A stretch of 64,000 nt of DNA from Diplolepis rosae. Taxonomy: Eukaryota; Arthropoda; Insecta; Hymenoptera; Diplolepididae. The translations under genes and the position numbers were made by a program. The stretch lies in NCBI GenBank assembly GCA_030998225.1, contig JAPYXD010000704.1:14756001-14820000 (forward strand). The letters run 5' to 3'. The notes under the pieces were generated by a model that searched no databases, was not told where the DNA came from, and saw only the letters and a program-made list of their open reading frames with translations. Of this stretch, positions 10,636-22,664 are shown one piece after another (position 1 is the first letter of the stretch; each line of letters opens with the position of its first letter).

Positions 10636-10991
10636 GAATACTGGCCAGTTTATTATTAGACAAAAGGATGTTGGATTCTTCAGTAGATAAAGATCTATGT
10701 TGGAACCGCTCTGATCGAATTGGAATGCATTCTTTTTACGAGACACCGTATCAAAATCTATTTGAAAGAAATAGTACAGAGTCAAATAAAAATCATGTCT
10801 GTAATCGATGTGGAAAAACGTACAAAGCAACGACTTCTTTGAGTCGTCATATGCGTTTGGAATGTGGAGTCATTCCTGCCGAAATTTGTCGACTTTGTAA
10901 CAAACGATTCAAACACAAATTTGTTCTTAATTCACATATAGTGGGTTGTCAACGAAGACTCAGTTATATTTTAAGGGAAGAGAAGAACTGA
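10636..10991 (+). CDS. lola: lola terminal exon: two C2HC fingers
   Basis: The acceptor TTTTTTAATTTCAG ends at 10635; the opening is G-I-L-A-S-L-L-L-D. There are 117 full codons with a 60-residue leader before finger 1 (CNRCGKTYKATTS..., C2HC, linker ECGVIPAEI). Finger 2 (CRLCNKRFKHKFV...) ends H-x3-C in place of H-x4-H, so both fingers are of C2HC type. The KHK helix links it to the 5.9-9.5 kb family. Confidence 0.85.
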
Positions 10992-11644
10992 TTTATAAAA
11001 CTGAAACTCACAAATGATTGAGAAAAACAAACACAAATACAAATTTATGTTTGGACTTGAAATAAATTGTTAATAGTTATATTATGAATAGCAATTTATG
11101 ATTAAATTTCCTTTAAAATGTAAATTACGTTTTATAGATTTATTACTTTTTTATTCGGACCATATTTTAATTATTTTGTTTTACATTATGAAATTTAATT
11201 ATAAAACTTATGATTATTTATTACATTATTAGCATTGTATGTTAATATTATTCGTAAAATTTATAATTTTATAAATAATTAAAATTAAAATTAAATTAAA
11301 TATTAATTAAATGAAATTTTTCTTTTGTATTTTGTGTAAGTTTAGGCAAAAAATATATATTAAATAAAAATATGTATTATTTTCAATAAACTGGAGAAAC
11401 TTATTATTATTTTTCTTTATTTTTTTTATTAATTTTTACTTTAATACATTTTGAGTTGGCAGGATTTTCAATTCTTTGAATAAGGAATAATTTTACAGTG
11501 GAATTGAATATTACAACCAGTACTCAAGTTCCTATATCCAAAAACAAAAATATCGTAAAAAAGAAGTTTTTAATAACTAGTGATTTAAGTTTGTTAAATA
11601 TCATGAAATTTATATTACTAACTTGAAATTATTTTTGTACACAG

Positions 11645-11970
11645 GTTCTCAAGTAGATGAACTATGGACCAAGAAAGAATTTCTCAATAATCCACCAGAA
11701 GAATTTAATCAATCACAAAACTTTGAAAATCAAGATTCAATTTTTTCAAGTTCATGCAATTTGGATCAAAGCGTTTTTACATGTTTATTATGTGGAAAAG
11801 TTTATACCTGGCTCTACAGTTTAAAGCGTCATCAAATGAAATGTGGAAATAAGGAAGCTCAATATAATTGTCCATTGTGCAAAAAGAAATACTTCAGAAT
11901 TGATTCTTTAAAATACCACCAAGAAACCAAACATAACAGATATGAATATAAAAGAAGAAGAAAATCATAA
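11645..11970 (+). CDS. lola: lola terminal exon: RHQxxC-type C2HC + C2H2
   Basis: The acceptor TTTTTGTACACAG ends at 11644; the opening is G-S-Q-V-D-E-L-W. There are 107 full codons. A polar, acidic leader of about 50 residues precedes finger 1 (CLLCGKVYTWLYS...), which closes H-x3-C. The linker is CGNKEAQY and finger 2 (CPLCKKKYFRIDS...) is C2H2 with a basic end YKRRRKS. A poly(A) signal is possible at 12093-12098. It founds the 11.6-15.8 kb family sharing LKRHQ-x2-C. Confidence 0.87.
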
Positions 11971-12260
11971 AAATAATTCGTCATTCATAAGAAAAAATAT
12001 TCCAATATATATATTTTTAAATTTCATTATCTTTATTTGTAGTTCAGTAAGTTTTTTTATAAGTTGACAAAATGTATAAATCATTCATTTTAAATAAAGT
12101 ACAGCTTCTAAACATCATTGACCTTTCTTAACAACGAAATATCTATTCTAATTATGCTCAATATTTTTTTAAATCATGTTTCAAAATTAGTCTTAAGTTT
12201 AATTCTTTCATTGAATTCAATTCTTACTAAAGAAAACCTTCATTTAATATTTGTTTACAG

Positions 12261-12577
12261 GAAGATTTGCTGACAGTGATTGGAACCTCAGTGAATGCTT
12301 TGTTGATGAAGATTTTAGAAACATGGAAATGACTGAAGAGGACGAAGAAACTGCAGTTCAAGGTAATTACCGATGCAATTACTGCGGAAAAGAGTACAAG
12401 TGGTTCAAAAGCTTGACCAGGCATCAGTGGAAGTGTGGGATTCAAGAATCAAGAAAATATGTATGCAAATTTTGTAATGCGGAATTCTATCGAGGCGATC
12501 ATCTCAGTCAACACCACAAAAGAAAACATAATTGTGAAGTCGTTTTTTCACGTGGAAGAAAAAGACGTTTTGTATAA
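12261..12577 (+). CDS. lola: lola terminal exon: RHQxxC-type C2HC + C2H2
   Basis: The acceptor ATATTTGTTTACAG ends at 12260; the opening is G-R-F-A-D-S-D-W. There are 104 full codons. The leader contains an acidic patch (TEEDEET). Finger 1 (CNYCGKEYKWFKS...) closes H-x3-C and finger 2 (CKFCNAEFYRGDH...) is C2H2 with a basic end GRKRRF. An AATAAA at 12582-12587 starts only five bases after the stop, unusually close for a used signal. Confidence 0.87.
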
Positions 12578-12813
12578 TTAAAATAAAATTACAATTTATC
12601 ATCGAAGTTTTGATTTTCATTCTTAATCCTTTTCTCCGAAAACAAAACATACAATACAAAGATGACGCAAATCCCAATTTCCAAACATTTCTATTCAGTT
12701 TCTCGTATTTTGTTTCTGCTTTAAAGGGGGCTTAACTTTTCTTGCATGTGTGTTTCATTACGTTTATTCCCTCCAGATAAATATATTGATATGAATAATT
12801 TTTCTGTTAACAG

Positions 12814-13877
12814 AATTACAAGAATACCAAATGTTTCCATCCTGGAACTGCGACCCAGAGACTTTGGAGCCACTGAAAGAGTTTCAACCAGAGGAGCAGT
12901 TCCCCGAAAAACCTTTTGAATGCAATCGCTGTGGAAATGCCTACAGATCTTTGAAAAGTTTGAATCGTCATCGCTTCCACTGTGGCAACATTTTCAACAA
13001 TACCATTGGAAGATTCGGAAAAAACAGTCGTGCAAATGATGATCAAGCTCAGTTTCAATGCACTTATTGCACTCGAGCCTACAGATGGAAAAAAGGCTTG
13101 AAAAGGCATCAAGTTCGTTGTTCAGCAAAATTGGCCCTTGAAATCCAAAATGAAGATGTTGTAGAAATAAATCCTTGTGAAAATTCCCAAGAAAAATATC
13201 CAGAAGAACCTGAATTAGAATTGATAATTGAGGATGAAAATATTTCGGAGCAATCTCAAAAGTTAACACCGCATAATAAAAAACAAGAATCTCAAGAACC
13301 AGATGAGGAAATAAACATCGAGAAAATCAGCAGCAAAAGTTCCAGTTCAGATGCTGATTCAAATTCTGATTTAAGACGTAATCGAAATGCAAGTGTAGGA
13401 CGTTTTACTTGCATTTTGTGTGGCAAAAGGTATGGTTGGTTGAAAAATCTGCGACGTCATCAGATTGTCTGTCGTAAGAAGGTCAGCAAACAACGTTGGA
13501 AGGAATGCAAAGTGATGATCGAGCCGTTAAAATTCAAAAGCTCCAGAAAAATATCGGATCAGAATTTTAAATGTTCAACTTGTGGACAAGAGTATAGATA
13601 TTTGAAAGATTTCAGACAACATCAAGCCATTTGCTATACTAATATCCAGAAAAATGTGTGGAATGTCAGCGATTCATCTTCAAAACTGAATAAAAGTCCA
13701 TCGATTCGGGAAAATGATCAAGGATGCTCCAAACTTGAAGTTTCCATCGATGGAGAATCCAAAGTTTTCAAGTGTGCTTTTTGTTCAAAAGAGTATAAAT
13801 GGCGCAGAAGCTTGAGACGTCATTATTTGAAATGTGACGTAAGAGGAGAATTATCGTTAACGAATGTTTCAAAATAG
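12814..13877 (+). CDS. lola: lola terminal exon with five C2HC knuckles
   Basis: The acceptor TTTTTCTGTTAACAG ends at 12813; the opening is E-L-Q-E-Y-Q-M-F. With 353 full codons it is three to five times longer than typical tails. It holds five fingers, all closing H-x3-C: CNRCGNAYRSLKS, CTYCTRAYRWKKG, CILCGKRYGWLKN, CSTCGQEYRYLKD and CAFCSKEYKWRRS. None is a C2H2 finger. Between knuckles 2 and 3 lies an acidic, Ser-rich stretch of about 75 residues. The repeated copies look like internal duplication of the family's first finger. Long AT-rich sequence follows, with AATAAA at 14404-14409. Confidence 0.88.
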
Positions 13878-14784
13878 ATTTAGGGTTGCTATATTAAGAA
13901 ATACTATCGTGTGAGAATTTCTGTAAGAGATAAGAGCTTACCATATTTTAAATACATTGTCAAGTTCAATTGCGTTTGCACAAATGTTATGTCAGTAGAG
14001 AATAAGTATAATAATATCACAATAGAAGTTTAGCATAGCTTCGTATTTACAATATTGTATAACTTGAGTTTCATTCCAAATCTATCATGTATAACATAAA
14101 AATACAAAATAGTCGTATAAACGTCTCGATAAAATGAAGTTTTAAGAGTGACATAATGATGAATTTTGTTGCATGATTTCTAGATTTAAGAAAAATAATT
14201 ACAGTTTTGTGTTGAAATTATTATATCCATTATAATCTATAATTGTAGTTTTTTAGTCTTAAATTGATCTAATGAAATATGGGTGTGTACACTATGATCA
14301 TCTAGTATCAAATTTCTAATTACGTCAAGTCCTTCGACTCAAATTTCTTTTCCATAAAAAGGAAATTTTTTTGAATATTAAAACATTGTATTTGAAACTG
14401 ATAAATAAATAAATCTTATATATCAAATTTAAAACCTATTTCCTGACAACTGTAAGATTAACATAATCTTGAATTTAACTTTACTAATTGTAAAATAGTG
14501 TATCAGAACATTTTTATAATTGTGTTTAAATTTGCTTTCGAGATAGAATATATTTTTTTAAATTTCTAAAAAGCTTAAATGATATCTTTTAGGATCTAGG
14601 TATGTTCCAAGTACTGTAAATTCTAGAAACTAATACGTAAAACCTTTTTGTAACAGAAAATTAAATTATAGAAGAATAAATAATTAAATTAATGTAAATT
14701 GTAAAATTTTCGTATGTTGGAGTATGAAAATGTCTTAAACAAAATTTCTTTTTTACTAACAGAACAAATTTTTTGTTCATACAG
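13878..14784 (+). other. 3' flank of the five-knuckle exon
   Basis: About 900 AT-rich bases without coding features. A poly(A) signal is possible at 14404-14409. The end carries the T-rich tract and acceptor of the next cassette. Confidence 0.5.
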
Positions 14785-15101
14785 GATGGGATGAAGCTGC
14801 ATGGAGAGAGAACATTAAGTTTGAACCATTACGAATAAATGAAACTGGATTTGAGCAAAGTATTGAAGAAAATGACACTGAAACTCAAGGCACCTTCAGA
14901 TGCTCTCTTTGTGGAAGATTTTATAAATGGATGAAGGATCTAAAACGTCATCGGCTGTGCTGTGGAGATCAAAAACCGAAATTTCCTTGTCGAATTTGCA
15001 AAAATGTCTTTTCTCGTGCTGATACTCTTACTCGCCATTATAAACGAAAACACAATAAAATTCCTCTTAATCAAATTTCAGAAAAGAAACGTAAAGACTA
15101 A
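14785..15101 (+). CDS. lola: lola terminal exon: RHQxxC-like C2HC + C2H2
   Basis: The acceptor TTTTTTGTTCATACAG ends at 14784; the opening is G-W-D-E-A-A-W-R-E-N. There are 104 full codons, ending TAA at 15099-15101. Finger 1 (CSLCGRFYKWMKD...) closes H-x3-C with linker CGDQKPKF, and finger 2 (CRICKNVFSRADT...) is C2H2 followed by a Lys-rich end. It has the same length (317 bases) as the exon at 12261. An AATAAA is at 15229-15234. Confidence 0.88.
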
Positions 15102-15446
15102 GTGAGGGTTTTTTGTATGTTTTTGTATTCAAATGTATTAAAATGTACAGATATGAAAGAACAAATTGTTACACTGACACTAAAAAGATACAAAACGAAA
15201 CTTAAATTTATTAAACTTATTAAAGGTCAATAAATTATTGTGATACAGCGATTTAGTCTCATTGATGTTTCAAGTCATGCCTCACGAAACTAAAATAGCT
15301 GAAAATAATTTTTATCATTTTAATAAATCGCATGAAAATATTCTGCACGTGTTTAACTATTTATTTTTTGTAGAAAATAAGTTGTTTAAGGATTTTGAAG
15401 ACAAATACATTTTTGTACTAACATAGTTAATATTTTTTGTGAACAG

Positions 15447-15757
15447 AATGGCTCCAATTTGACGAATGGCAAGAGCATCAAAAAGCCCAGAGGAATCTGC
15501 AAGATCAGAACAGTTTAGGAAATGGTAACAACTATTCTGACTACAAAAGTTATAGATGCACTGTGTGCAACAAATCATATTCTTGGCTACATAATTTACG
15601 ACGCCATCAGTTAAAATGTGGGAATAAAGAAGAAAAATACGAATGCCAGCTGTGTCGGAAAAAATTCTTTAGATCGGACTATCTTAGAATTCATCAGAAG
15701 AGTATTCATCATATTCGCCATCATAAGAAAAAGAAACAAAATAAAAATAAAAAATAA
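15447..15757 (+). CDS. lola: lola terminal exon: RHQxxC-type C2HC + C2H2
   Basis: The acceptor ATTTTTTGTGAACAG ends at 15446; the opening is E-W-L-Q-F-D-E-W-Q. There are 102 full codons. Finger 1 (CTVCNKSYSWLHN...) closes H-x3-C, the linker is CGNKEEKY, and finger 2 (CQLCRKKFFRSDY...) is C2H2. The end is a run of Lys and His residues. An AATAAA occurs at 15775-15780. It is the closest relative of the exon at 11645-11970 by linker and finger 2. Confidence 0.88.
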
Positions 15758-16101
15758 ATGTGATAATTGGAATGAATAAAAAAGAGGGAGAATTTCAGAA
15801 TATGAAAAAAAAATTCTTCCATTTATAGAATTTATGGATCTTTAAGTTCAAGCAATTAATGTAAATAATCTGTAGTTTGAAAAATAATAATAAACTAATA
15901 CTTTGTTTTGGAAAAAAGCAACATGTAATTGTAACGCTTATTATGTTTCGCGATCTTCTAGAAATATTCTCATCCCTAATTCTTTGAGCTTCAAACTACT
16001 TTCAATTGTTGTAATAATTTCTAAGAAAAAAACGTTAATTTAATGGTTGAAAGCCTTACTTGAAAACTTCGTCTCACTAAATATAAATATTTTGTTTTCA
16101 G

Positions 16102-17913
16102 ATTCATCCAGATCTTTCATTTGGGTAAACGTAGCAGATGCAGACAAATTTTTTGATTTGGTATGAAAAACTTTGATATAATTAAAATGACTTCGAAATT
16201 AATAATCGATCTTGTAATATTCATTTGAGTCATATTATGATAAATTATCTACAATTTAGAATTTATTGCAAGCCATTGAAGCTGCTGAAGGAGGTTGTAG
16301 ACTTTTAGAAGAATACAACGAAACTCAATGTTTGTCAGCATCCAATCGTAAAAGATTAGTCAATATTACAGTCGATGCCATGGTGGAGAAATTTGGACAT
16401 CGACCATCTTCAGATGAAAAAACAGCTTATGCAAAGGAAATTATTAAACTTTTCCCAAAATTGAGGGATCCAACCACTCCCGAAGGTTACGTAAGTACAC
16501 TATTTCATTATTGTACTCTTCTTTTACCAAAATAAATGTTCACTTCTAAATTACTTCAAATAACAATCAATTTTTAAATTCCAGGAAACATTTTTTGATC
16601 CTACAGCAAGGACTGGGTATATTGCATGGAGATTGAGGACTGTTAACCGGAAAAAGAAAGCAGAGTGGCAAAAGATAACAACCACATCAAGTAAAGAATC
16701 CTCTCCTGAATACCAACCAAAATCTTCAACAGGAAATGATTCTTATAATTTAAATTTATTAAAAATTGCTAGTCCAGAGACGCAAAAGGATGAAATTATA
16801 AATGCCATGAAAGCAACTATGAATCTACGAAGAACTCACCCTCAGAAAATTTTACGAAAATTCCCCAGATTCAAGGACCAGCCATACTTGGTTAATAAAT
16901 ATTATAATAGACACGGTTATTAATATTATTTCACTTAAATATTTAATAATTAAATATAAATATTACAGATAGACTTGGATTTCTCTTTAATGTATCCTGA
17001 TATAACTATGAGACCATTCAGAGCAGATTTAATTTTCGGAGCAGCTGAGAAACTACGTTCATCTCGAGATAATAAAGTCACTATTAAGGAGGAATCAGGT
17101 TTCTTGATAAAATTATTACTTTATCTGTAATTAACTTTTTGGCACTTATGATTTAATTGAATTTTTTTATTCTTATAGAGTGGGATACTATCACTAATGC
17201 ATTTATCACTTTGCTAAGACTACTTCCATCTGTAAATAAAGAAAGAGCAAAATTGGAAACAGAAGTCCCAGTTGAGAAGCTGGTTCGATTTCAAAAGGTG
17301 TAACATTTTTAAAGAAATCAATTAGTAAGGATTTTTAAAGCAAGAGAAATTCCCCTAAACATATTTTGTATTAGTCACAAAATACTTAGACAAAATCTTA
17401 GACAGAGGAAGAAAGGGTCTCAAATGTCAAAAATACTTACTAATATTTACTTAATTAAAAGATATATAGAGTAAAAAAAGAATGAAAGAAATAAAAGAAG
17501 GAGTTTTTATGATTGCCTTCTTTCCTCTTTCATTATAATGTCTCTTTAAAATTTTATTGAACAATTCCAATCGACTTTGAACCTTTACATTTATAATTGT
17601 TTAGATGGGCACCTCCTTGAGAAACATCTCTATTCAAAGTGATCGACCTTATATTGTGGCAATTGGTGAAGATAAAAGCACAATAAGTTCTTATTTAATC
17701 ATAGTGAATGGGAAATTTCTCTCAACAAAAACCACCAAATTTGAAAGAGCATTCGATCTGTTATTCAAGTCTCACTTCGTGCTACACATTGAATTTGACA
17801 AAAGCCTTTCATCCTTCTATCAGTTCGTACAATCTTTTTTCTATGGAATGGAAATCAAAGGCAAATTTACTTCTCATATGGAAAAATTACAAAGGTGGTT
17901 CTCTGATTCTTAA
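16102..17913 (+). CDS. lola: six-exon SAMD3-like C-terminal cassette (not a zinc finger)
   Basis: Exons 16102-16160, 16260-16490, 16585-16890, 16969-17098, 17179-17297 and 17605-17913 join in one frame with GT-AG introns. Entry uses the array phase (D-S-S-R-S-F). Seen in the sequence: LSASNRKRLVN, YAKEIIKLFPKLRDP and a GY-x-AWRLRTVNRKK segment, then AFDLLFKSHFVLHIEF and FYQFVQSFFYGME at the end. From memory this order resembles the region after the SAM domain in SAMD3-like proteins of fishes and arthropods, whose biochemical role is unknown to me. No zinc ligands are arranged as fingers. It could also be a nested gene, but no start-codon exon is apparent and the entry phase matches. AATAAA is at 18076-18081. 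Confidence 0.75.
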
Positions 17914-18698
17914 ACAGATTTGGATAAAATAACTGTTTTCTAATTAGACAGATATTATTCGATTCTATAAAGTAATAATTTATTGTTTATCGTTTGTATT
18001 AGATATTATATGCATTTTAGATCTTATGTCATGATTTTTTAAGAAAAAGATGTATTCTGTGTTGGTATATAAAATAATAAAAAGCACATTAATGTTAATA
18101 ATATTTTTTTAAGGTTTTTTAATGCTCAGAATATCTATGTTGTAAAATTAAAATTTTATCGTAATATCAAATTTTTTTCTGATATTGTTTAGAATTATGA
18201 GAGATTAATACAATGATTATATGTTGACAGAATTTATCAGTTTGGAGTCGAATAGACAATTTAAAAAATGTGTCATTCAAAATCAACTAGGCTCTCAGAA
18301 TTGAGGGAAAAAGATAGACCAATTTAATCTTTTCAAAATTTGTAAATATATTATTAATATTTCATTAATCGCGGGAAATAAATGGAAGCATTATATTGAT
18401 GCTGCAAGAAAGTTTTGTTCCAATTTTTGCCAAACATTGATAACTCTGATAATAAAATTATTATATATGAGATTACAACTATTTTGTTATATCTTTATAA
18501 TTGGTGTTTTACAATTTATTTGAATAAACAGTTATTCAAACTCACTAAATTGTGTTTTATTCAATTTTTTGTTTATTTCTGATTTGTCATACTTTATATT
18601 AGTTTTATATTTTCTTTCAGATCTTTGACTAACTTTTTTATTGTCAGAAACTTTTTAAATGATTCTGTCATTTTAACATACTTTATTTATTTGTTTAG
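17914..18698 (+). other. 3' flank and intron, no exon seen
   Basis: AT-rich. AATAAA at 18076-18081 suits the SAMD3-like cassette. An acceptor-like TATGTTGACAG ending at 18230 opens 24 in-phase codons before a stop, but has a poor pyrimidine tract and no motif. Confidence 0.5.
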
Positions 18699-19033
18699 GT
18701 ACCAAAATTAAGACTGAGCAGCGTCACGTGGCTTTTGAATTTGTAAGTACGCCATCTGCACCTGTTAAACCGGTTAAAGCTAAGTCTTCTCCAAAATGGA
18801 AGATTCTTCCAAAACCTTCAAATTCAGTTGGACTAACGACTGTCCTTGTTCCATCAGCTACTGGAGGGAAGCCACAAATTGCATTTGTGAAATTGCCAAG
18901 TAAATTTTTTCAACAAATGAAATGTGTACGTCCATCAGCATTAATGAATGTTAATCTTTGTGAAAATTGTAAAGGAGTCTTTCCAAGTAAGAAAATGTTC
19001 GTTGAGCATGTTCAAAAATGTTTCCTTGACTAA
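18699..19033 (+). CDS. lola: lola terminal exon with a single C2HC knuckle
   Basis: The acceptor TTATTTGTTTAG ends at 18698; the opening is G-T-K-I-K-T-E-Q. There are 110 full codons. Most of the tail is a low-charge Pro/Ser/Lys/Val region (SAPVKPVKAK, then LTTVLVPSATGGKP) and only the end has a knuckle: C-E-N-C-x12-H-x3-C. There is no C2H2 finger. It is therefore unlike both flanking families. An AATAAA is at 19334-19339. Confidence 0.8.
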
Positions 19034-19546
19034 GTTTAAAATGTACTCTTTTCGAAATTCAGTAGGTCCCTAATTATAATAAAATTAGATAATAAGATAA
19101 GCTTGAATAGTCAACAATTTTTATAATTAATTAAGATAACAATGACGATACCAGTAAGAACAAAAATTGTATTTTAGGAATAATGAACTATAATCAAATA
19201 TGTTTCTGACTCTAAACTTTTGAATGTTTACTGATATTCTCTTTTACCATTTATTTATTAGTAATTCTTTAGTCTTAGTTGAGTGTATTTTTAGACTTTG
19301 CAAAAATAAGACTTTGTAGAAATTGTCTCTTTAAATAAAAGTGGCTATGATAAACAATGATTTGTTATATTCGTATTGTGAATTTTATTTCATCCTAAAA
19401 TTTAAAATTTTCCTCTAAATTCTTATTGTAGGATTATTAATTATTTTAAAATTAATTAGTAATCCTCTGCAACCGTTTTAAAACTTTATATTTCTATTCA
19501 ACTCACAATAACCATTCTAATAAATGATTTTTTATTCTGTTCATAG

Positions 19547-19929
19547 GTTCTGATGATCCTGAAGAATACAACGCATTGTGGATGCTTGAAAAAAATAATC
19601 AGCATTTGGAGCTGAAGACCCCAAAAACAGGATCGAATCTCAAACAATCTTACAAGTGGAAATTATCTAGCCTTGGGTCTGGGTCAACTTCAGTTCAATC
19701 AGAATTTCAAGAATCTGGACAATTTATTCGAGTACAGTTACCAGAACATGTTTGCTCGAATTGCTCCAAAAGATACAAATGGTTAGATAGTTTAAAAAGG
19801 CATCAAAGAGTCGAATGTGGAAACAAAGCAAAAAAATTTTCCTGTCATATGTGCGATCGGAAATTCAAGTATCGATACGAAATGCGTAATCATATATCGC
19901 TGCAGCATGGTGTTTTATCATCAAACTGA
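19547..19929 (+). CDS. lola: lola terminal exon: C2HC + C2H2 fingers
   Basis: The acceptor TTTTATTCTGTTCATAG ends at 19546; the opening is G-S-D-D-P-E-E-Y. There are 126 full codons, with a leader of about 75 residues before finger 1 (CSNCSKRYKWLDS...). That finger closes H-x4-C with linker ECGNKAKKF, mixing features of the KHKH and RHQ families. Finger 2 (CHMCDRKFKYRYE...) is C2H2. An AATAAA is at 19940-19945. Confidence 0.87.
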
Positions 19930-20497
19930 ATTATTTATGAATAAATAAACGACTGAAGTTGATAATTCAAAAACTGATCTATGTCACAATATCTTTTTAG
20001 TATTATGCATTCTAAAAAATTTGAATGTTTGTAAATAGTTATCTTCGATATTTACGATAATTATGGAACTTTAGTTACATATTTCTCTTTACTATAATTA
20101 CTTTTTATAGTCTACTTCATAGTAATATAAAATAATTATGCCATCGTACGATATACAACACAATAAACGTATAATCTGTAATTAATTTATTTATTTTCCA
20201 TCACAGATTGTTATTTTTAGTTTTAAAATAGCTTTTATAGTTCTGTATCGTTTTTATATTGTCGATTGTTATTCGTGACGGGTTGTGCAAGCAAAAAGTT
20301 CTTTGTTTTTTTATGGTAAATGGTATTGGTTAACAAATCGGTTTTGTGTTCGTCCAAGAATGTAATGTACTAATCATGTTCCTGTGTTTGGTTTAAAATG
20401 AATACAAAATCAAGGAAAGGTATAAAATCACAATTTTATATTTCTTATTTTACTGATTGTTAGTAATTATTGACGGAAAATATTTTTTTTTTTCTAG

Positions 20498-20907
20498 GTC
20501 AAAAATTTTCTGCAGGTACAACAATTATTGATAAATACTATCAATACCTGACTTTGTATCTTCGTTTGATAGCATATAATCAATGGAATGAAGCATTTAA
20601 TTCTAACATGATTGGACATCAAATTGAAAAAGAAGAGAAGGAACAACAAGACGAAGAGAGAATATTTTATGAGCCTCAATCTTTTGGAAGTGATGCTTCT
20701 CAAAGTTGTCAAATTTTGAAGTTTAAGAATGATTTTAGTCATTTTTGTCCTCGCTGTGGAAAAGCTTACACGAGAACACATTCTTTAAATAGACATATTC
20801 GTTTTGAGTGTGGAGTCGAACCTCAATTCGAATGTCATATTTGTCATAAAAAATCTAAGCATAAGCATAATCTTATGATTCATATGAAAACACATGACAA
20901 GTCCTGA
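20498..20907 (+). CDS. lola: lola terminal exon: C2HC + C2H2 fingers, long acidic leader
   Basis: The acceptor ATTTTTTTTTTTCTAG ends at 20497; the opening is G-Q-K-F-S-A-G-T. There are 135 full codons. A leader of about 80 residues includes an acidic EKEEKEQQDEER patch that may be helical. Finger 1 (CPRCGKAYTRTHS...) is C2HC with linker ECGVEPQF. Finger 2 (CHICHKKSKHKHN...) carries the KHKH core and closes H-x3-H rather than H-x4-H. Confidence 0.85.
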
Positions 20908-21880
20908 AATATTAAATGCCCAGATACTTTTTCCTACCAATTATAAAGTTTAATTGTTTTTTTTTTTTTTTTTGGTATCATTTTTCAAGATAACTGTTAT
21001 TTCAACTTGAATGTTTATAATTTTGTTTATGTTTTACATCCATTTAAGAAATTATCAAAGTTACGGAATAATTATATTGGCTCAAGAGATGCCTTGATTA
21101 TTTCAAGTCATAAAATTTCTTAATTTGTGATAAGCGTTTTATAGAGTTTATTGAATATTGCAATTCAAATTATTTCAAGGGGTTTACAAATATCATTAAA
21201 ACAATGAATTTTTAGAGACCTAAAAATTTTTTGATCAAGAAATATTTGATTTTGATCTCCTCTTAATAGCATTAGAGAATTTACGTTTATTTATAGTCTG
21301 ATTTACTGCATGGTCTTTTCTACCAGAAATGTTGGTTGGTAAAAATTTAGAATCAAATAGTCATTACAATAACAAAACTAATGACAAAGATTTTTGTAGA
21401 AAGTATATAATATATAAAACTGAAAAAATACTATTTATATAGTCACCACTACTATAATGATCAAATAATTAATTATAAAGAAGACATATTTAGTTTTTGA
21501 TAAATTGATTTTTTTTATAGAAGAAATTTTTGTTTAGAAATTGTTAATATTTTGTACTGAAATGTAAAATAAAATCTTCAATTAAAAATTGAATAAGTTA
21601 ATCTACACCAAAGTATTTATATTAAGTAATCGATATTATTTCACTTCCTCTAGATGTCTAATAAATGTTGGAACACATTATAAAAATATTTTACACATGA
21701 TACTTGTAATTACTATGTGTAATGAACTGCTTCTAGCTTTTTTCTAATAGTAAAGAGATTTTTTTAAGATTTTTGTGTAGCATGAATGATTGTATTTGTA
21801 CATTTTACTTTTAATATCAAGAAAGTATTAAATTTAAGAAATCAAGAAATTTAAGAAAACATAACGTTTAAATGTTTCAG

Positions 21881-22113
21881 CATGGAAGAAGACTAAAGAT
21901 ATAGAAGAAGGTCCACCTTTTCTGTGTCCTAGATGTAAAAGAAAATCGTATACTCACAAATGTAATTTAAATCGACATTTGCGACTTGAATGTGGTGTTG
22001 GTCCCAGATTTCAATGTGGTAACTGCAAGAAACGATTTAAGCACCGACATCACTTGCAAGATCACCAAAGAACTCATTTATATACAAATTGTAATTTTGA
22101 GTTACAAAATTGA
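21881..22113 (+). CDS. lola: lola terminal exon: C2HC + C2H2 fingers
   Basis: The acceptor AAATGTTTCAG ends at 21880; the opening is A-W-K-K-T-K-D-I. There are 76 full codons to TGA at 22111-22113. Finger 1 (CPRCKRKSYTHKC...) is C2HC with an extra cysteine in its loop, the linker is ECGVGPRF, and finger 2 (CGNCKKRFKHRHH...) closes H-x3-H. A decayed copy lies downstream at 22665-22817. AATAAA is at 22206-22211. Confidence 0.86.
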
Positions 22114-22664
22114 GTTTTATTTATTTATTTCAATTTCCCAAGTGCTGTGGTTTTGTACCTGTTGGTTTTTACTAATTTACTGAAATTTCGTTATTTTTTT
22201 CATCAAATAAAAAATAAATCATTAAGTTAGTCAAATTTTAATGGAACTGTGGATATTTTATGTTAGTGAAATCATTTTAACTTTAGTTCTAAGGTTGTAT
22301 CATAAGTTGTAATAACATCAAGTACCAGTCGATATTTTTTTACTAATTGTGATCTAAGAGATTACAATAATTTCTTGATAAGTTGACCTGGAATACGTGC
22401 CAAATTCACAAATATATTATAATATAGATGTGATTGAATAATTTTTGTATAAAATTAATTCTTGTTTAGAATATATAATGCATTAAATTTATGAACCCCA
22501 AAGCTGTGTAATCTTCACGTTAGAGGAATAAATCCATCATCTAAACTATTTTTTATGTTCAATGCGAACCATTTTGAAATATTCAGATTCTTCGTTTTAC
22601 TTTAAAATTTTTATTTTACACGTCAAATGTTTTTACCAAAATAACAACCATTTGCATGTTTCAG

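Noticed and set aside
18231..18304. Short tail after TATGTTGACAG
   Set aside because: Twenty-four in-phase codons with no motif and a poor pyrimidine tract; likely chance.
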